From assembly GCA_905234275.1 (NCBI GenBank), contig CAJOHD010000013.1:1-50188 (forward strand): a stretch of DNA of 50,188 nucleotides, in the 5' to 3' direction. The notes below the pieces were generated by a model that was given only the letters and a program-made list of their open reading frames with translations, made no database searches and was not told the DNA's origin. The DNA comes from an uncultured Bacteroidales bacterium (GTDB lineage: Bacteria > Bacteroidota > Bacteroidia > Bacteroidales > F082). Below, in pieces: positions 1 to 10,869 of the stretch. Every line of letters begins with the position of its first letter. Position 1 is the stretch's first letter. Made by a program: the position numbers and the translations under genes.

Positions 1-89
1 ACGCACTCACGCGCCACATTCTTGGGTTGAGCGAACATCGCAGGCATGGCAAGCATGGCAGCGATGAGTAAAAACAGTGATTTCTTCAT
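1..89 (-). CDS. N-terminus of a secreted protein, cut by the window edge
   Basis: Only the first 29 codons are present; the gene runs leftward out of the window. It begins MKKSLFLLIAAMLAMPAMFAQ, a clear Sec signal peptide with a short basic start, a hydrophobic core and a likely cleavage site after AMFA. The mature part begins QPKNVARECV. That start recalls Omp28-like or thioredoxin-like surface proteins of Bacteroidales, but too little is visible to assign a family. The start codon is 9 bp from the left end of an insertion sequence, so the native promoter may have been displaced. Confidence 0.6.
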   Translation of the reverse strand, partial: MKKSLFLLIAAMLAMPAMFAQPKNVAREC

Positions 90-98
90 TTTTGTAAA

Positions 99-109
99 GG
101 GGACTTCTA
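99..109 (+). repeat. Left terminal inverted repeat of the insertion sequence
   Basis: GGGGACTTCTA, matched by its exact reverse complement at 1330-1340. Beyond 11 bp both ends continue as AT-rich sequence with a CTTCTTC or TTCTTCC run, so a longer imperfect repeat is possible. Confidence 0.8.
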
Positions 110-182
110 TTTTTTACTTCTTCGCGTTGCCGCCGACCTTGGTGCGAAGTCCGTTAAACATCAAGATAAGCAAACAACGCTG

Positions 183-190
183 CAAAATTA
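183..190 (-). promoter_or_regulatory. Possible outward -7 box inside the IS left end
   Basis: On the minus strand this reads TAATTTTG, a match to the Bacteroidota -7 consensus TAnnTTTG. It points out of the insertion sequence towards the secreted-protein gene starting at 89. No TTG is found at 19-20 nt spacing, so the call is weak. Confidence 0.25.
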
Positions 191-293
191 ATTCATTTAT
201 CTATTCATAGTACACAAGAAAACCAAAAGGTTGCAGTTTGTTGATATTTTTTTTGTTTTAGTTGATTCAACTATTTGATTTTTAGTTGGTTAA

Positions 294-1157
294 TCAATTC
301 ATTCCAAGACGCATTACTTGCTCGTACCGGCACAGGTTGTAGACCAGGTTTGTCAGGGTGTTGTAGGCCGCGTTCCGCGCAAAGCCGACCACCTCATCCA
401 CAAGCTCTTTCACCGGTTTGGAATCATGGACGGACGCATTGGTGGTCACCCCTTTCTTGATGAACTTGCTCCCCTTGTCCACCTTGGTGTGGTTCTTGTA
501 TCCGTAATGCTTCTCGCCGCCCTTCTTCACCCACCGGGCATCCGTGTCTTTCTGCCTTTTCTTGTTGGCCTTGCGCCTCTTCTCCTCCTCGGTGTCGCCC
601 TCTTCCGGATTCCACAACTCGCCGCCCCTGTCTTTCTTGATTATTTTGTTCTCTTCGCGTGTGTTGTGCTGGCGCGGTGCCTCCACGAAGCTCCCGTCTA
701 TCATGGTGCCCTCATGCAAGATCAGGTTGTTCTCCTTCAGAAAAGCGTAGAATTCATTGAACAATTGCCCCAAAAGACCTTTCTTTGTCAATTCCTCCTT
801 GAAAGCCCATATTGTTTTCTCGTCGGGCACCTTGTCGCCGCTGGTCAGTCCGAGGAAGTCGCGGAACGAGAGCCTGTCGCGAATCTGGTATTCCGCCTGC
901 GGGTCGCTGAGATGGTAAATCCGCTGCAGCACCACGATCTTGAACATCAGCATGTAGTCATACGGTTTCGCACCCACCTTGGTGAACTTCTCCTTATAGA
1001 GCCCCCTCTCCAAAGTGTCTCTAAACATCTCAAAATCAACCGCTTTTGAGAGTTTGTCCAAAGGGTTGCCCATCGCATTGAGATTCTCCATTGTCTCGTC
1101 GCTGTCGAAAAGCCCGACGTTACCTTGCTGTTTGTATGTTGGTTTGGTCTGATTCAT
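294..1157 (-). CDS. IS1182/IS5-family transposase, internally deleted
   Basis: The product is 287 aa when started at the ATG at 1157, which follows an AGAAAGGA ribosome site. An upstream in-frame ATG at 1187 lies upstream of the promoter's -7 box and is not used. Residues 1-150 form the usual N-terminal domain of the family (FRDFLGL, KVPDEKTIWAFKEEL). The first DDE aspartate is Asp154 in TMIDGSFVEAP. The strongly basic segment around 200-235 and the TTNASVHDS motif are typical. After LVDE (residue 255) the sequence jumps to VVGFARNAAYNTLTNLVYN, which in relatives lies near the C-terminus. The block that should hold ADSAY and the catalytic RVEH glutamate is absent. The reading frame is kept. 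It can probably still bind the ends but should not catalyse transposition. Confidence 0.85.
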   Translation of the reverse strand: MNQTKPTYKQQGNVGLFDSDETMENLNAMGNPLDKLSKAVDFEMFRDTLERGLYKEKFTKVGAKPYDYMLMFKIVVLQRIYHLSDPQAEYQIRDRLSFRDFLGLTSGDKVPDEKTIWAFKEELTKKGLLGQLFNEFYAFLKENNLILHEGTMIDGSFVEAPRQHNTREENKIIKKDRGGELWNPEEGDTEEEKRRKANKKRQKDTDARWVKKGGEKHYGYKNHTKVDKGSKFIKKGVTTNASVHDSKPVKELVDEVVGFARNAAYNTLTNLVYNLCRYEQVMRLGMN

Positions 1158-1176
1158 TGTCCTTTCTAATTTGCGG

Positions 1177-1206
1177 CAAATATACAAATAATTCTTTGAA
1201 TGACAA
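1177..1206 (-). promoter_or_regulatory. Transposase promoter (TTG-N19-TATATTTG)
   Basis: Read on the minus strand, TTG at 1206-1204 is followed after 19 nt by TATATTTG at 1184-1177, an excellent match to the Bacteroidota primary sigma-factor consensus. Transcription would start around 1170, a few bases before the ribosome site of the start at 1157. Confidence 0.7.
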
Positions 1207-1329
1207 TGGGTTGCGAGAAATTTTCACCATAAAAAGTTCATCTGTCGCAAGTTGACCGAAACGGGGATTTCGGGTGTCGTTTTCAGCGGATTTTAGCTCA
1301 TAAGAAGCTGTTAATCAGGAAGAAATAAT

Positions 1330-1340
1330 TAGAAGTCCCC
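1330..1340 (-). repeat. Right terminal inverted repeat of the insertion sequence
   Basis: TAGAAGTCCCC, the exact reverse complement of 99-109. The following TAAA (1341-1344) repeats the TAAA at 95-98. Confidence 0.8.
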
Positions 1341-1345
1341 TAAAG

Positions 1346-3042
1346 AATATCACCATCAACGGTGATAATGTAAACATTATCCTTTGTGACTACAGGACAC
1401 TGGATCTTAATGATGGAACTGCTTCATATATTACATTTGCCGCTGACAACTATCAACTGATAGTTTGGGGACAGAGTGCTGGCACTGGCTTGCTGAGAGT
1501 TGCAAACACTTCCGGTGTCATCCCGATTGGTCATTACTAACATACTTGCAATATTTCTTTGAACAGCGGTAGAGTGGAAACTATTGACAGCAATACTCAA
1601 TTAGGCGGTTATAGTGCAAATGTTTTTCTTCGTGGAGCTAAGGTCAGCACAAGTGGCTATAAAGGCGATATAGTTTTTAAGAGATTCTACGAAGACGCAA
1701 ACGGGATTAAATATTATGAAAAATATTGGACCCCTGAAGACTTAGCTGCTATGTCCGGGAAATTGCTATTCCATTGCGACAAGGTATTTGTGAAAAAAGG
1801 CGACTGGAATGTGGCGGATAACTGGCTTGACAAGTCTATTCCGGGCAGTAACGACTATGTCACATTGCGCAGAAAGGTGGCTATTCCAAAAGGTTATTTG
1901 GCACAGGCTAAAGATATAATGGAAGCTGCTGGAGGCAGCATCGCTATCAAGGACGGCGGTCAGCTTTATGTTAACCCGGGCCGATCAATGGAACTGCTGG
2001 TGACCGTCGAAAAAAACATCAGCGCAGCTGACGGAGCGGCACAAACCAACTGATATCTGCTTTCATCGCCAGTGTACAACAACCTTTTTACCAGCCCATA
2101 TAATTATTACGCAGCATATACTAACACGATCAAGAACCTCACTGAAAACGCATACGACATGTTCAGATATGACGAACCGGATCATAAATGGCAAAACAAG
2201 AAAGCGCATGACGCTGCCGGATTCCAATTGATGGAAAGAGGGCGCGGATTCCTTTACCGTAACGCGGCCGACCAAAAGATTGCATATACCGGTATCATAT
2301 CTTACGGATATCTCAGTAATAAGAATTACCTTTTGTCATATACCGATATCACTGGTGATTATGCGGCATTGAAGGGCTTCAACCTTATCGGAAACCCTTA
2401 TACGCATAACATTAAAAAAGGTAATGCTGCAGATGCATATATCTCTAACACCTATCTTGAGACAGGTTTCTATAAACTCTCGAACAACGGTCAATGGGCT
2501 GCATGCACCGATGACGAAACGATAATTGGTGTAGGTGAGGCAATTCTTGTACAAGCCACATCTGAAGCAAACCGCCGATGCTTTACATCCCGAAAAACGG
2601 CGAAAATCTGGCAATCGCCACGATGAGCGACAACACTAAGGTGTTCCCGCTCAACTTCAAGGCTAAGGCAATGGGAAGCTACACTATCAGCTGCAAGCCT
2701 GAAGGCGACTTCAAATATTTGCACTTGATCGACAGACTTACTGGCAAAGATGTGGATATGCTGGCGGAAGGCGAGTATAGTTTCATTGGAGCGCCGAGCG
2801 ACAGCGAGGCGCGCTTCATAGTGAAGTTAGAATATTCCGAGAACTCTGAAAACTCGACCTTTGCCTATCAAAACGGCAACGATATCATCGTCAGTGGCGA
2901 AGGTGAACTTCAGGTTTTCGACGTGATGGGACGCATGGTCGCAAATCAGCACATCAATGGCGTGCAGGTTATCAATACGATGCCGCATGGCGTTTACATT
3001 TTCAGATTAGACGGTATGAGTCAAAAAATTGTTGTAAGATAA
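1346..3042 (+). pseudogene. Decayed T9SS-sorted surface protein gene
   Basis: Reading through the stops gives one continuous protein lacking its N-terminus. It starts with a beta-solenoid-like segment (NITINGDNVNIILCDYRTLDL, then LIVWGQSAGTGLLRV), passes through a GDWNVADNWLD / PGSNDYVTL segment and a YLLSSPV / FNLIGNPY region, and ends in a T9SS type A sorting domain (LQVFDVMGRMV, then MPHGVYIFRLDG, ending KIVVR). Three lesions are visible: TAA at 1538-1540, TGA at 2051-2053 where the context TN-stop-YLLSSPV suggests a Trp codon TGG became TGA, and a one-base frameshift near 2560-2580, after which the frame beginning at 2578 continues. All stop-separated pieces except the last are in one frame. 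The 5' end is missing and the sequence begins directly at the IS. Relatives are secreted adhesin-like proteins. Confidence 0.85.
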
Positions 3043-3052
3043 TCTTCAACAC

Positions 3053-3131
3053 GTCATTTCGACTGGAGCGAAGCGAAAGGGAGAAATCTCCGACAAAGAG
3101 GATGAGATTTCTCCACTTCGGTCGAAATGAC
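3053..3131. repeat. Dispersed palindromic repeat, copy 1
   Basis: The element opens with GTCATTTCGAC and closes with its exact reverse complement GTCGAAATGAC. An inner pair is formed by GGAGAAATCTC and GAGATTTCTCC. A second copy with the same outer arms, the following TGGAG, and the GGAGAAATCTCCGACAAA core occurs at 20509-20621. It sits between the pseudogene stop and the small protein at 3154. It resembles REP/MITE-type intergenic palindromes; the transcript could act as a hairpin terminator. Confidence 0.7.
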
Positions 3132-3153
3132 AAAAAGAGAAAGGATATATAAG

Positions 3154-3423
3154 ATGAAAAAGATATTATTCGCAATAGCATTCGTGATAATGATGGCGGT
3201 TGGCGCCAACGCACAGGTTGACAATTTCTTTAGCGAGTCCAACAATACGTTTTGGGATGAATATAGAATTATTGGCGGATTGCCACAAATTCCTTATGAT
3301 GCTACTATCGGTGTTCTCAGCGGCGACATCAATGCTCCAGTCCCTGTAGGCTCAGGCTTGCTGGTTCTTACCGCTCTCGGCGCAGGCTACGCTGTAGCAA
3401 AGAAAAAAAAGAAATCTTTTTAA
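3154..3423 (+). CDS. Small secreted protein with a PVGSG-type C-terminal tail
   Basis: An 89-aa protein of unknown function. ATG at 3154 follows AGAAAGGATATATAAG; an upstream in-frame ATG at 3127 lies inside the palindromic repeat and would spoil the signal peptide. Residues 1-21 are a signal peptide (MKKILFAIAFVIMMAVGANAQ). The mature part is only about 68 residues. It ends with PVPVGSG, a hydrophobic stretch (LLVLTALGAGYAVA) and a basic tail (KKKKKSF). That order, a short motif, a membrane span and a basic end, is the layout of known C-terminal sorting signals such as PEP-CTERM or LPXTG, though the motif is different. Similar short proteins with this tail are familiar from Bacteroidales but I know of no assigned function. 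Confidence 0.75.
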   Translation: MKKILFAIAFVIMMAVGANAQVDNFFSESNNTFWDEYRIIGGLPQIPYDATIGVLSGDINAPVPVGSGLLVLTALGAGYAVAKKKKKSF

Positions 3424-3427
3424 GAAT

Positions 3428-3473
3428 TTTTTGTAAATTTGCACGTTATTAATTAGGTGCAAATTTACAAAAA
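3428..3473. repeat. 17-bp perfect inverted repeat over the coaD promoter and start
   Basis: TTTTTGTAAATTTGCAC (3428-3444) is the exact reverse complement of 3457-3473, with a 12-nt spacer. The left arm contains the -7 box TAAATTTG (3434-3441) and the right arm ends on the A of the coaD ATG. It may be an operator, or a hairpin that forms only on transcripts reading in from upstream. Promoter and start are both buried in it, so a simple terminator is less likely. Confidence 0.75.
3434..3441 (+). promoter_or_regulatory. -7 box for coaD
   Basis: TAAATTTG followed by C matches TAnnTTTG. Transcription would start near 3448, giving a leader of about 25 nt. No clear TTG lies 19-20 nt upstream. Confidence 0.5.
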
Positions 3474-3937
3474 TGAGAATAGGAGTTTTCGCAGGTTCGT
3501 TCGACCCTATCACTCGCGGTCATGAGGACATTGTGCTGAAGGCAATGCCTCTTTTCGACCAGATTATCATCGCGATAGGCGTCAATATAGATAAAAAAAG
3601 CGCTTTTCCGCTTGAAGACAGAATCAAGTGGATTGAGAACACTTTTGCTGAATATCCAAAGGTGAAAGTCGTTAGCTATGAAGGACTTACGGTTGATTTC
3701 TGCAAGAAGATGAACGCCGGCTTCATCATCCGTGGACTGCGTAACACCACCGATTTCGAGTACGAAAGCATCATCGCGGAGGCTAACAAAAAGCTGAATC
3801 CCGAGGTCGAGACGATATTCCTGCTTTCCGACCCGAACTTGCGTTGCGTCTCATCAACAGTGGTGCGCGATTTGATTAAAAATGGCGCCGATTTGAAAGG
3901 CTTCATCCCCGAAAAATCAGGATTTTATGAAAAATAA
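3473..3937 (+). CDS. coaD: Phosphopantetheine adenylyltransferase
   Basis: A 154-aa cytosolic nucleotidyltransferase that joins ATP and 4'-phosphopantetheine to make dephospho-CoA, the fourth step of CoA synthesis. The nucleotide-binding motif GSFDPITRGH (residues 8-17) gives the TxGH signature. RGLRNTTDFEYE and the C-terminal LRCVSSTVVRDLIKNG block are typical of CoaD. Its length is normal for the family. The start overlaps the end of a perfect palindrome. Its last 11 nt overlap the next gene, so the two are probably translated together. Confidence 0.97.
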   Translation: MRIGVFAGSFDPITRGHEDIVLKAMPLFDQIIIAIGVNIDKKSAFPLEDRIKWIENTFAEYPKVKVVSYEGLTVDFCKKMNAGFIIRGLRNTTDFEYESIIAEANKKLNPEVETIFLLSDPNLRCVSSTVVRDLIKNGADLKGFIPEKSGFYEK

Positions 3938-5192
3938 ACGCCTCCTCGGTCTGATTCTGGCGTTTCTTTGCCCGATTTTCATGCTTGGTCAAAACGTCTC
4001 GATAGTTGGTAAAACCAACATCCCGAATGCCTTGGTGCGACTTCTCACTTACGACGAGATGCTGACCCGCCATCAGACGAAAGTCGCTGAAACACAATCA
4101 GATAAAGACGGAAAATTTACATTGCAAGCCGAGATAAAAGAGATAACTCCTGCGCAAATAGCCATCAACCTTGAACGCGTCGATATCATATTGAAACCTA
4201 ATGGGAAATATAATTTGGAGATCATTATTCCTGCTCAAGGCGAAGGCTCGTTTTTTGAAAAAGAACAGCCGGTTTTGAAGATAAACTCCATCGATGACGA
4301 CGGATTTTATTCGCAATACATTGCCACTCAATCGTTTATCGATGATTTTCTGTACGAAAACTTTAACAAGATATATCGTGGAAGGAAGATGAGTCTTCTC
4401 GATACTCTTGACAATCAATTAGTTGCAAACGTCGGGAAAATCAATAATGATTACACCCAAAATTTCGTAAAATATCGTAAAGCGGCGGTTCTGATGACTG
4501 CCAATCCAGCAAAAACAAAGTCGGAATATTTTGATAATCAAGAAGTTCTGTATTCGCTGGAGGCTTATATGGATGTTCTCGCGGAGCTGTTTAAGACAAA
4601 TGTCAGAAATGATGACTTTTTGTCACGAAATTGGCAGATTGGCGAACTTGTCGAGATGATGAATCTGAGAAAAGCGTATTATGCAAATCCGCAGAATAAA
4701 AACCAGATTCTGAATTCTCTGGGAAACATTGAAAAATCATCTAAGTCATTGAAAAACAGAGTCGTAGCAAAGAATATGACCACACAAATCAATGAACTTT
4801 CCTATGATTCGCAAGCTCCGTATTTTGCTCAACTCGCTGATTATCAAGATGATATGGTGCTTCTGCAGTTCGTCGACCGCTATTCTCCGCTGAACGAACA
4901 CGAATTTGCAACTTTAAACGACTTTCAAAAACAGTGGGGCGACACCATTCAGGTGGTAACAATTGCAACAAAAGAGACGTATGATGACTATGTGCAACTG
5001 TTTGAAAAACAAGGATATAAGTGGCGTTTGTTAAATTTGGGAGATGACATTTTGCTTCTGGAAGATTATCATGTCAAAACATTTCCGGCATACGTCATCC
5101 TGAAGCGTAAAAACCGCATCGGAATGGCTCCGGCGCCGTCACCAGAGCAGTATTTGGACTATCATGTGAGAAGAATTAGTAAATATTTGTAA
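3927..5192 (+). CDS. Secreted thioredoxin-fold protein lacking CXXC
   Basis: A 421-aa protein with an N-terminal signal peptide (about residues 1-21, ending MLGQ). Residues 25-110 look like a short beta-sandwich of the kind found before TlpA domains in Bacteroidota (SDKDGKFTLQAEI, then VDIILKPNGKYNLEII). A mainly helical middle follows, then a C-terminal thioredoxin-like fold (MVLLQFVDRY near 313, KTFPAYVIL near 391 with the cis-proline). The usual WCxxC after the first strand is replaced by YSPLNEHEF, so redox activity is not expected. It overlaps coaD by 11 nt. It may be a periplasmic binding or scaffolding protein; the function is unknown. Confidence 0.7.
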   Translation: MKNKRLLGLILAFLCPIFMLGQNVSIVGKTNIPNALVRLLTYDEMLTRHQTKVAETQSDKDGKFTLQAEIKEITPAQIAINLERVDIILKPNGKYNLEIIIPAQGEGSFFEKEQPVLKINSIDDDGFYSQYIATQSFIDDFLYENFNKIYRGRKMSLLDTLDNQLVANVGKINNDYTQNFVKYRKAAVLMTANPAKTKSEYFDNQEVLYSLEAYMDVLAELFKTNVRNDDFLSRNWQIGELVEMMNLRKAYYANPQNKNQILNSLGNIEKSSKSLKNRVVAKNMTTQINELSYDSQAPYFAQLADYQDDMVLLQFVDRYSPLNEHEFATLNDFQKQWGDTIQVVTIATKETYDDYVQLFEKQGYKWRLLNLGDDILLLEDYHVKTFPAYVILKRKNRIGMAPAPSPEQYLDYHVRRISKYL

Positions 5193-5200
5193 AATTTTAT

Positions 5201-5208
5201 TATTTTTG
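5201..5208 (+). promoter_or_regulatory. Candidate -7 box for secA
   Basis: TATTTTTG followed by C matches TAnnTTTG and lies 58 nt before the secA start. There is no TTG at the expected distance. Confidence 0.4.
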
Positions 5209-5265
5209 CATAGTTTTTGATAGGTGTATATTGGACAATTTTATTCATGAATAAATTATTAAGAA

Positions 5266-8555
<3,290 letters not shown>

Positions 8556-8559
<4 letters not shown>

Positions 8560-10859
8560 TAAAAAGAATCATTTTTGCGACGATTTGCATCGTTTTGCTG
8601 TTTTCAGCAAAAGCTCAAAATGCTGACAGCACCAAATTTGCCCCGAGCCGACCGAAGGTCGGCGTGGTGTTGAGCGGCGGTGGCGCCAAAGGTTTCGCGC
8701 ACATCGGAGCTCTGCGTGTCATTGAAGAAGCCGGCATCCCTATCGACTACATCGCCGGAACGAGCATGGGCTCAATCATCGGCGGTCTGTACGCTGTGGG
8801 CTACGACCCAGATATGATGCAGAAACTCTGCACCGAGCAGAACTGGGACCTCATCATCAAAGACCAGATCCCACGTAAGTTTATGCCTCTCGAGAAGCGT
8901 ATCAACGAACGCCATTATCTGTTGACGGTGCCTTATAAAAACGGCAAGTTTAAACTGAAAAGGTCTATGATTGACGGTATGTACGTCAACATGCTGCTGA
9001 CCCGATTAGTGATGCCTGCCTACAAAGAGCGTGACTTCAGCAAGCTGCCGGTGCCGTTCTTGTGCATCGCGACCGATATGATCACTGCCGACCCTGTCGA
9101 ATTCACAAGCGGCTCACTCGCTCAGTCGATACGTTCTTCCATGTCAATCCCGTTCCTGTTCGAACCTATTGATTATGACGGATATCTGCTTTGCGACGGC
9201 GGTCTCACAAACAACTTCCCGGTGAGAAATGTGCGCGACAAAGGTGTCGACATCATCATCGGCGTTGACCTGGAGATCGTACAATCCGACCCCGATGTGC
9301 TTGACAACTCCCTAAAAGTGCTCGAACGCCTTATTTCTGTGGTGTCGCAGGACGAAAGCAACAAGGCTCGTGAAGAATGTAATATCTTGATCAGACCTGA
9401 TATCGGAAAGGCTAACATGATGTCGTTCAACGACTTCAGTCCGATTATCAAATGCGGAGAAGATGGCGCTCGAGAGAAGTTCCCTGAGCTCAAACATCTC
9501 GCTGATTCTCTTCAGGCAATTTACCATTTCGATGTGGAACGCCATCATACTCAGCCAGTTGACCAAGTGACAATTGCCAGCGTAGATGTTGAAGGTCTTG
9601 ATGAGTATAATACAAGGTTGCTGAAGTCGGAATTCGGAGATGAGTTTCCTCATGAGTTTCTTATCGACGAAATCGAAACGATTATCGTCAAGATTTATTC
9701 CCAGGGTTATTATTCTAACGTTTGGTATGAGCTTGTTGACAGTCCAGAAGGAAATATCTTGAAGCTGCATTGCAAACAAAGGACATCCCTCAATTTTTCC
9801 ATTGGTGCGCATTACGACAATAACTATGGCATTGGAGTTCTTCTGAATATGAACGCCCGTACCAAGCGCTACGATTTCAATGTCGATGTGAACGTGTCGG
9901 ATAACCCATATTTTAGAGGAAATATAACTCATCGCTACACTAAGATGCTCAGAGGTTGTTTTGAACTCTCTGCTATCAATCTGAAAGCCGATCTTTTAAC
10001 ATATAAGGGCACTATCTTAGGTGCGATGAAAGTGCAGCAAAACACAGGTGATTTGTTCCTACAGATTGTTCCATCTGTGACTCAGACATTCAAGTTAGGT
10101 TTCAGAATGGACTATACAATGGTGAAAGATAAGTCGTATAGCGATATAATTGAACCGGATTTTTATAAGCACGAGCTGTATCCGAAGTTTTATGCACAGT
10201 ATTTCTTCAATAATGAAGACCAGACTGATTTCCCACGTAAAGGATGGAATATCAACGCGATAGGTAAATGTATCATGTATGACGGCGTGTTCAGCAGTAG
10301 CGAGGAACAACCGTCATTTTGTGTCCAGGCAGACATCAGGAAGTCGTTCCCTATAGGTCAACGCCATGCTTTCCGACTTGGAGCCGTTGGCGCGGCACGT
10401 CTGGGTGATGTGGCACTGTCTGACGAAAACACGTTCTTCATAGGCGGACAGTCGAAAATGTATTATGTCGATAATATATTGTCGTTTACCGGATTGCCGT
10501 TTTTGACAGTCTATACTGAATTTGCCGCTTACGCAAGAGCAGCGTGGCAGTGGAATTTCTATAAGAACTTCTATGCTATCGCCAGTTGTGATGCAGGTTA
10601 TTTCAAGAATATCTTTGATATCTTATACACAGACTGGGATGCTATGGACCCTGAAGAAGCTATTGCGGGATATATCAATACTTTGGTGGATTTGGCATCA
10701 AACGATCTTGATACATGGTTTATTCCAGATAATTTCATAATGGGTGCTGGTCTTACTTTAGGTGTTAAGACGCTGCTTGGTCCTATCGAATTGCAACTTT
10801 CGAAATCTAATGTTATGAAAGAATGGACCTTGTTTGTTAACTTTGGCTACTGGTTCTAA
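8556..10859 (+). CDS. Patatin-like phospholipase with C-terminal outer-membrane barrel (type Vd-like)
   Basis: A 767-aa protein starting at the ATG that overlaps the secA stop (ATGA); the longer frame from 8535 adds seven residues before the signal peptide. Residues 1-21 are a signal peptide. The patatin domain (about 34-330) has the oxyanion motif GGGAKG (41-46), nucleophile Ser70 in GTSMG and Asp214 in [10 protein letters not shown], so the Ser-Asp dyad is complete. A POTRA-like segment follows (about 345-420), then a beta-barrel region of surface-antigen type ([13 protein letters not shown]) ending in NFGYWF with a terminal aromatic residue. This is the layout of PlpD and FplA, lipases carried on their own barrel. 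It is the first of two tandem copies. Confidence 0.88.
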
Positions 10860-10869
10860 ATAATTGAAG

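Larger units (their letters stand above)
99..1340 (-). mobile_element. IS1182/IS5-like insertion sequence with terminal inverted repeats
   Basis: Both ends carry the same 11-bp inverted sequence, GGGGACTTCTA, at 99-109 and reversed at 1330-1340. TAAA flanks the element at 95-98 and again at 1341-1344 and is probably a 4-bp target duplication; the exact ends could shift by one base because A/T flanks the repeats. The element is about 1.24 kb and carries one transposase gene on the minus strand with its own promoter. About 195 bp of non-coding sequence lies between the left end and the transposase stop. The transposase is internally deleted, so the copy is probably inactive by itself. Confidence 0.8.

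Noticed and set aside
318..1049. 243-aa open frame opposite the transposase
   Set aside because: It is the complement of a clear transposase; no ribosome site or domain of its own.
2051..2053. In-frame TGA at a probable Trp position, suggesting UGA recoding or selenocysteine
   Set aside because: secA and the DUF58 gene end properly at TGA, and the same remnant also has an in-frame TAA and a frameshift, so simple decay explains it.
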